NCBI GenBank assembly: GCA_021156225.1
Contig: JAJNBN010000084.1
Location: forward strand, 1-9,701
DNA length: 9,701 bases
Direction of reading: 5' to 3'
Origin: Verrucomicrobiota bacterium
GTDB lineage: Bacteria > Verrucomicrobiota > Verrucomicrobiia > Limisphaerales > JAEYXS01
Position numbers and translations under genes: made by a program. Within the stretch, counting starts at the first letter, position 1. Every line of letters starts with the position of its first letter. Below, piece after piece: positions 6,526 through 9,701 of the stretch. The notes beneath the pieces were generated by a model that saw only the letters and a program-made list of their open reading frames with translations, made no database searches and was not told the DNA's origin.

Positions 6526-7413
6526 ATGAATCGCCGCTCATTCCTCCAGACCACCGCTGCCGCCTTGGCGGCCACGACGTTGCTGCCCTCCAGTGTCTTC
6601 GCCGCGAAGCGCAAGCTCCGCAAGGCCATCATGCACTCCACCATCGGCTTCAAAGGCACCGTGATGGAGAAGTACAAAGCCATGAAGGCAGCGGGCTTTG
6701 AAGGGGTGGAACCCATGGGCGGTATGGATCAGGCAGAGGTTATCGCGGCGTTGAAGGAATCGGGTCTGGAAGCCGCGAGTGTTTGCTGCCACACGCATTG
6801 GGCGAAACCGCTGAGCGCCCCGGATGAGGGCACGCGTAAAATCGGTTACGATGGCCTCGTGCAATCTTTGAAGGATGCCAAGGCGTATGGTGCCACGTCC
6901 GTGCTGTTGGTGCCGGGTGTGGCGCGGAATGGTGTGAGCTATGAAGACTGCTTCAAACGCTCGGTGGAAGAAGTGAAGAAGGTGGTTCCTGTGGCGAAGG
7001 ACTTGGGCGTGAAGATCGCCATCGAGAACGTGTGGAATGATTTCATCATCAAGCCGCAGCAGGCGGTCGATTACCTGGACGCCATCAACAGTGAGTGGGT
7101 GGGCTGGCATTTCGACATTGGCAATGTGGGCCGTTACAGCCCGGCGGAGACGTGGATTCCGGTCATTGGCAAACGCATCGTGCGCCTGCATATCAAGGAG
7201 TTCAATACGAAGGCGATGACGGCGGAAAAGCCAGGAGCAGGCTTTGGTTTCAAGTTGCTGGACGGCGACACTAACTGGCCGGCCATCATGAAGGCGCTCG
7301 ATGCGATCAATTATGAGGGATGGGGCATTACCGAGCAGTCTGGCAACCAGGCCGACACGGTGGAAAACGCCAAAGACTTGGTCGGGCGGGTGGACAAGAT
7401 TTTCGCGCTGTAA
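6526..7413 (+). CDS. Tat-exported sugar phosphate isomerase/epimerase-like TIM-barrel protein
   Basis: This protein belongs to the xylose isomerase-like TIM-barrel fold (AP endonuclease 2 family, PF01261). Its 295 residues begin with a third twin-arginine signal, NRRSFLQTTA (2-11), with probable cleavage near SVFAA (about 23-27). Expected metal ligands of the keto-sugar epimerase/isomerase group are present in order: Glu167 in IAIENVWN, Asp197 in WHFDIGN, His222 in RLHIKEF and Glu270 in GITEQSG. The enzyme probably interconverts a keto-sugar or related compound in the periplasm. That fits a partnership with the oxidoreductase immediately upstream (15-bp gap), which would make or consume the keto form. 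The name 'phosphate isomerase' is only a family label and does not show the substrate is phosphorylated. The start has no Shine-Dalgarno sequence; the ATG is set by the Tat signal. Confidence 0.88.
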   Translation: MNRRSFLQTTAAALAATTLLPSSVFAAKRKLRKAIMHSTIGFKGTVMEKYKAMKAAGFEGVEPMGGMDQAEVIAALKESGLEAASVCCHTHWAKPLSAPDEGTRKIGYDGLVQSLKDAKAYGATSVLLVPGVARNGVSYEDCFKRSVEEVKKVVPVAKDLGVKIAIENVWNDFIIKPQQAVDYLDAINSEWVGWHFDIGNVGRYSPAETWIPVIGKRIVRLHIKEFNTKAMTAEKPGAGFGFKLLDGDTNWPAIMKALDAINYEGWGITEQSGNQADTVENAKDLVGRVDKIFAL

Positions 7414-7446
7414 GCGAACCGTTTTTCAGCAAGCCGCTGCCGGTGG

Positions 7447-7752
7447 TCATTTGGCCGCCGGGGCGGCTTTTTGCATCAGCGCCGCTTTGGAGGGCGGCTT
7501 GTCACAATCCTTAAGCACATTCGTCGCCGTCTGGCTGGCGGCGATTTTTTCTTGGGCGGTGAGATAGTTTTTGAGCACCACTGCGCGGCTGCCGGGGCTG
7601 TGGCAATCGCCACCGAGCTTGTTCGTGGCGGTCTGGCAGAGGACATCTTTGGCGGGTGGAGCAGGAGGTTGGTCTGCCGCCTGAGCCGAAAGCACTATCA
7701 AAGACACCACACCCGCACAAACGGCGAGGGGCAGATAGTGGACGCGGCTCAT
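7447..7752 (-). CDS. Small secreted protein with internal QTATN repeat, function unknown
   Basis: A 101-residue protein with a clear Sec signal peptide: hydrophobic core at about 7-22 and cleavage after AQA (23-25). After a Pro-rich spacer there are two copies of one motif: CQTATNKLGGDC (39-50) and SQTATNVLKDCD (73-84). They are separated by an SPGSRAVVLKNYLTAQEKIA segment. The copies differ by a one-residue gap and a Cys-to-Ser change at the first position. Three cysteines remain in the mature part (39, 50, 83). The C-terminus is Ala/Lys/Pro-rich. There is no CXXCH heme motif, and Cys12 is not in a good lipobox, so it is neither a cytochrome nor a lipoprotein by these signs. It follows the response regulator gene after a 57-bp gap on the same strand, so cotranscription is possible. 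I do not recognise the family. Confidence 0.7.
   Translation of the reverse strand: MSRVHYLPLAVCAGVVSLIVLSAQAADQPPAPPAKDVLCQTATNKLGGDCHSPGSRAVVLKNYLTAQEKIAASQTATNVLKDCDKPPSKAALMQKAAPAAK
7454..7472 (+). terminator. Probable intrinsic terminator of the isomerase operon, inside the convergent gene
   Basis: The short GC hairpin GCCGC-CGGG-GCGGC (7454-7467) is followed by TTTTT (7468-7472), about 40 bases after the isomerase stop at 7413. It lies within the last codons of the minus-strand small secreted protein gene, encoding its Lys-Ala-Ala-Pro-Ala-Ala-Lys tail. The stem is only 5 bp with a 4-base loop, so it is modest in strength. Confidence 0.5.
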
Positions 7753-7809
7753 AGGTTTAGCTAACCACTTTTTTGACCGGGCAGCAAGGGGCTTGAAGTG
7801 AGCGGAAAC

Positions 7810-8502
7810 TCAAGCTACCGCACCGGTGGTGCCCTGGCCATCCACCCAGCGGACGGCAAAGTGAATCAGCTCCGAGGCGGTCTTGAGATCGAGCTTCTCT
7901 TTGATGTTCACACGGTGGACTTCCACGGTCTTGATGCTGATGTGAAGTTCGGCGGCGATCTCACGGGTGCTGCGCCCCTGGCCGATAAGCTGGAACACTT
8001 CGAATTCGCGATCGCTCAATTTTTCCACCGGTGACGTGCCCGCACGACGGCCGGAGAACAGTTCCAAGATCTGCGCCGAGATGTTCTGGCTTACGAAGAT
8101 GCCACCAGAAAGAACCTGCTGGATGGCGGTCATGAGCTTCTGCCCGCCTTCACCTTTCATCACATAGCCACGGCCACCGGCGCGGAGGACGCGTTCGGCA
8201 TAGATGGCTTCATCATGCATAGAGACGACGAGGACGGGCAATCCCGGCTGGAGCGCGTGCAGGTCTTTGATGAGTTCCAGACCATTACGACCGGGCAGGG
8301 ATATGTCCGCGATGACGAGATCCGGTTTCAGCCGCATGGTGGCTTCCACGGCTTTGGAGGCGCTGTCGGCCTCACCACAAACCTCCAGCGTGGAGTCCGT
8401 CCGGATGAGCAAGGCAAGCCCCTGCCGCATGATCGGATGATCATCCACGATCAAAATCTTTTTCTTCGCCTTTTCAGCGGCTGCCTTCTTGGCCTTTTTC
8501 AT
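7810..8502 (-). CDS. NarL/FixJ-type two-component response regulator
   Basis: Cytoplasmic DNA-binding response regulator of 230 residues when started at the ATG at 8502. The frame also opens from a TTG at 8544, but the ATG is preferred. A lysine-rich leader (MKKAKKAAAEKAKKK) precedes the receiver domain. That domain has the acidic pair in VDDHP (19-23), the phosphoacceptor Asp66 in VIADISLPG, Ser94 in VVSMHD and Lys116 in GYVMKGEGG. A C-terminal LuxR-type helix-turn-helix (about 160-220) has LSDRE, STREIAAELHISIKTVEVHR and NIKEKLDL. All phosphorylation residues are intact. No histidine kinase is in the window, so it is an orphan here. Two 6-5-6 inverted repeats just upstream (8544-8560 and 8622-8638) could be binding sites for this or another regulator. 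The signal and targets are unknown. Confidence 0.93.
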   Translation of the reverse strand: MKKAKKAAAEKAKKKILIVDDHPIMRQGLALLIRTDSTLEVCGEADSASKAVEATMRLKPDLVIADISLPGRNGLELIKDLHALQPGLPVLVVSMHDEAIYAERVLRAGGRGYVMKGEGGQKLMTAIQQVLSGGIFVSQNISAQILELFSGRRAGTSPVEKLSDREFEVFQLIGQGRSTREIAAELHISIKTVEVHRVNIKEKLDLKTASELIHFAVRWVDGQGTTGAVA

Positions 8503-8543
8503 GAGGCTTTTCGTTCGTACCTCGATTTTGCCACCATCACCCA

Positions 8544-8560
8544 ATGAACACGGAGTTCAT
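8544..8560. promoter_or_regulatory. Inverted repeat upstream of the response regulator gene, possible operator
   Basis: ATGAAC-ACGGA-GTTCAT is a perfect 6-bp inverted repeat with a 5-base centre, 42 bases upstream of the response regulator ATG. Its half-site TGAAC is the same as in the repeat at 177-191, though the spacing differs. The position suits an operator close to the transcription start of the minus-strand gene. No experiment-independent proof is available from sequence. Confidence 0.3.
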
Positions 8561-8621
8561 GCCCATGCTAAACTGTTGCTTTGCGCTGGCTTTACATAGG
8601 CTAAAAACAAGCTTTTCACAC

Positions 8622-8638
8622 TTGTCCACCCGGGACAA
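8622..8638. promoter_or_regulatory. Second 6-5-6 inverted repeat upstream of the response regulator gene
   Basis: TTGTCC-ACCCG-GGACAA is a perfect 6-bp inverted repeat with a 5-base centre, 120 bases upstream of the response regulator ATG. It has the same arm and spacer lengths as the repeat at 8544-8560 but a different half-site. It may be an upstream activator or repressor site. Confidence 0.3.
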
Positions 8639-8684
8639 TGGAAATGACTGCTGTGCCTGAAATGGTTTTAGTGGATTTCCACGG

Positions 8685-8710
8685 GTCTGGCAAGGCGCGG
8701 AAAGCCAGAC
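8685..8710. repeat. Inverted repeat with 7-bp arms
   Basis: GTCTGGC (8685-8691) and GCCAGAC (8704-8710) are perfect complements around a 12-base loop. The small palindrome GTGGA-TT-TCCAC (8671-8682) sits just before it. A GTCTG/CAGAC core recurs in the next hairpin (8747-8761). The role is unknown; a folded RNA leader is one option. Confidence 0.35.
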
Positions 8711-8737
8711 GCAGGAACGAAGGTATAAAACGGAAGC

Positions 8738-8771
8738 GTCGCCAAAGTCTGAAGATCAGACGGATGGCGAC
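8738..8771 (-). terminator. Two-step hairpin after the AraC-type gene, possible terminator
   Basis: The outer arms GTCGCCA (8738-8744) and TGGCGAC (8765-8771) pair perfectly, as do the inner arms GTCTGA (8747-8752) and TCAGAC (8756-8761). A 2x3 internal loop separates the two helices and the apical loop has 3 bases. It begins 38 bases after the stop of the minus-strand AraC-type gene. On that strand it is followed by GCTTCCGTTTTAT, a broken T-run, so it would be a weak or imperfect intrinsic terminator. It could also be part of a structured RNA. Confidence 0.45.
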
Positions 8772-8809
8772 ACTTTCTTGAAACTGGGCGGCTTGCAGAC
8801 CGCGAAGAA

Positions 8810-9701
8810 TTATATGGTCGGCAGATGCTCGCGGTATTGCGTGGGCGACTGGCCGACGATGCGCTTGAACACGCGGTTGAAGTGCGTCAACGACTGGAAG
8901 CCGACTTCATACGCGATCTCGCTCACCCGCAGATTCGGGTTCAGCAAAAGGTTCTTCGCCTTCTCAATGCGGATCCGGGAGACATAATCCGTGAAGTTCA
9001 ACCCGGTGAACTTCTTGAAGATCTTGCAGAAATAGAACGTGCTCGTGTTCACCGATTTGGCGACCTGGCCGAGCGTGATGTCCTCACTCTGATGTTCGTG
9101 GATGAATTCCTTGGCCTTGCGGATCACCGGCGGCTCGGAGTTCGCCTGCTGCAGGGCGATCTGGTTGCACACCATGGAGAGGTGCTCGGCGAAGATGCGC
9201 AACAGGCCCAGCACGGCCTCATATTGCTTAGGCGGAACCACCTTGCTGGCGAAGTAAGCCTCGCGCAATTCACCCTGGTCAAAAGTCAGGTTCCAATTCT
9301 TGATCTGGTCAGAAGCGCGATCAAACTGGGCCTCTGTGGGCTTGCGCTGCATGATCTGCCCGGTCTGGAGGAAGCCGATGATCTGATCACCTAATTTCAC
9401 GGGGACGGCGCTGTCGCTCAGGCCCAAGGCGCAAGTCACGGTGGCCGCGCCTTCGCAGGCTTTATCGGTCAGTTCCTGCTGGGTGGTGAGGCAGGCGGCG
9501 CAAGATCGGCTTTTGCCAGCCATCAGGGAGCAAAAACCATTTTCGTTGCGGTGGCGGTAAAGTGGCAGTTGCCACGAATTCACCGGTTGCAACGTCATCG
9601 CCAATCCCGTGGCGTCGGAAAAGGCGCGTTCGTAGTCCAGATAGATCTGGGACTGTTGCAGCGCTTCAATCAGCACCTTGTGCTGCGACTCGCTCAGGGG
9701 G
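8810..9701 (-). CDS. AraC-family regulator with N-terminal PocR-type sensory domain, 5'-partial
   Basis: The frame is open to the window edge. The GTG at 9674-9676 is probably internal, because eight plausible residues (PLSESQHK) continue upstream of it without a stop. Numbering from that GTG, a PocR-type ligand-binding domain covers about 10-175. It has NGFCSLM (46-52), a CAAC pair (59-62), Cys74, and TCALGLSDSAVPVKLGDQII-G (81-101) leading into LQTGQ. PocR domains are thought to sense small organic ligands. The conserved cysteines are typical of the group and could bind metal or be redox-active. The AraC DNA-binding domain (about 184-286) has two helix-turn-helix units: ITLGQVAKSVNTSTFYFCKI (200-219) and VSEIAYEVGFQSLTHFNRVF (251-270), ending in a GQSPTQYR motif. 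It is probably a cytoplasmic activator of sugar or related catabolic genes. The target is not shown by the sequence, and the sugar genes at 3723-7413 are only a guess. Confidence 0.9.
   Translation of the reverse strand, partial: PLSESQHKVLIEALQQSQIYLDYERAFSDATGLAMTLQPVNSWQLPLYRHRNENGFCSLMAGKSRSCAACLTTQQELTDKACEGAATVTCALGLSDSAVPVKLGDQIIGFLQTGQIMQRKPTEAQFDRASDQIKNWNLTFDQGELREAYFASKVVPPKQYEAVLGLLRIFAEHLSMVCNQIALQQANSEPPVIRKAKEFIHEHQSEDITLGQVAKSVNTSTFYFCKIFKKFTGLNFTDYVSRIRIEKAKNLLLNPNLRVSEIAYEVGFQSLTHFNRVFKRIVGQSPTQYREHLPTI

Larger units (their letters stand above)
8503..8809. other. 307-bp intergenic region rich in inverted repeats, no gene found
   Basis: No convincing ORF was found between the AraC-type gene stop (8810) and the response regulator start (8502), both on the minus strand. 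The stretch holds five symmetric elements: 8544-8560 (6-5-6), 8622-8638 (6-5-6), 8671-8682 (GTGGA-TT-TCCAC), 8685-8710 (GTCTGGC and GCCAGAC arms, 12-base loop) and 8738-8771 (two-step hairpin). It must contain the response regulator's promoter and probably the AraC gene's terminator. The remaining structure may be operators or a structured leader or small RNA. Confidence 0.6.

Noticed and set aside
7447..7752. Small secreted protein as a c-type cytochrome or lipoprotein
   Set aside because: There is no CXXCH motif, and Cys12 sits within the hydrophobic core after Val, which is a poor lipobox.

Overview
The window looks like a piece of a chromosome from the Verrucomicrobiota or a related Planctomycetes-Verrucomicrobia group bacterium. 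This is inferred from four things: several Tat-exported Gfo/Idh/MocA oxidoreductases next to a Tat-exported sugar isomerase, a secreted alpha/beta hydrolase with an extra C-terminal domain, a PocR-AraC regulator, and the near absence of Shine-Dalgarno sequences before the start codons. Coding is dense and moderately GC-rich. No rRNA, tRNA, CRISPR array, insertion sequence or phage gene was seen.

Left part (1-1560). The first 100 bases are the minus-strand N-terminus of the glycine cleavage P-protein (gcvP). A spacer with a perfect inverted repeat separates it from a divergent YeeZ-like atypical SDR protein (298-1200, +). Converging on the SDR gene is a 48-codon minus-strand ORF (1235-1381) whose sequence resembles the C-terminal half of addiction-module antitoxins. 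It has no toxin partner here.

Central part (1560-7413, all +). A secreted 675-residue alpha/beta hydrolase comes first. It is followed by two tandem paralogous Tat-exported Gfo/Idh/MocA oxidoreductases (3723-5057 and 5215-6510) and a Tat-exported TIM-barrel sugar isomerase/epimerase (6526-7413). A strong intrinsic terminator lies between the two oxidoreductases. The first is therefore probably its own transcription unit, while the second and the isomerase (15-bp gap) form an operon. The likely theme is uptake-independent, periplasmic remodelling of a sugar or sugar derivative: ester removal, NAD(P)-linked oxidation, then keto-sugar isomerisation. The substrate cannot be read from the sequence.

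Right part (7447-9701, all -). In transcription order there is a PocR-AraC regulator cut by the window edge, a roughly 300-bp intergenic stretch rich in inverted repeats, a NarL/FixJ-type response regulator without a kinase in view, and a small secreted protein with an internal QTATN repeat. The small protein converges on the isomerase gene, whose probable terminator lies inside the small gene's 3' end.

The most interesting leads are the Tat-exported oxidoreductase/isomerase set, the structured intergenic region at 8503-8809, and the small secreted repeat protein. No clearly new system is proven by this sequence alone.
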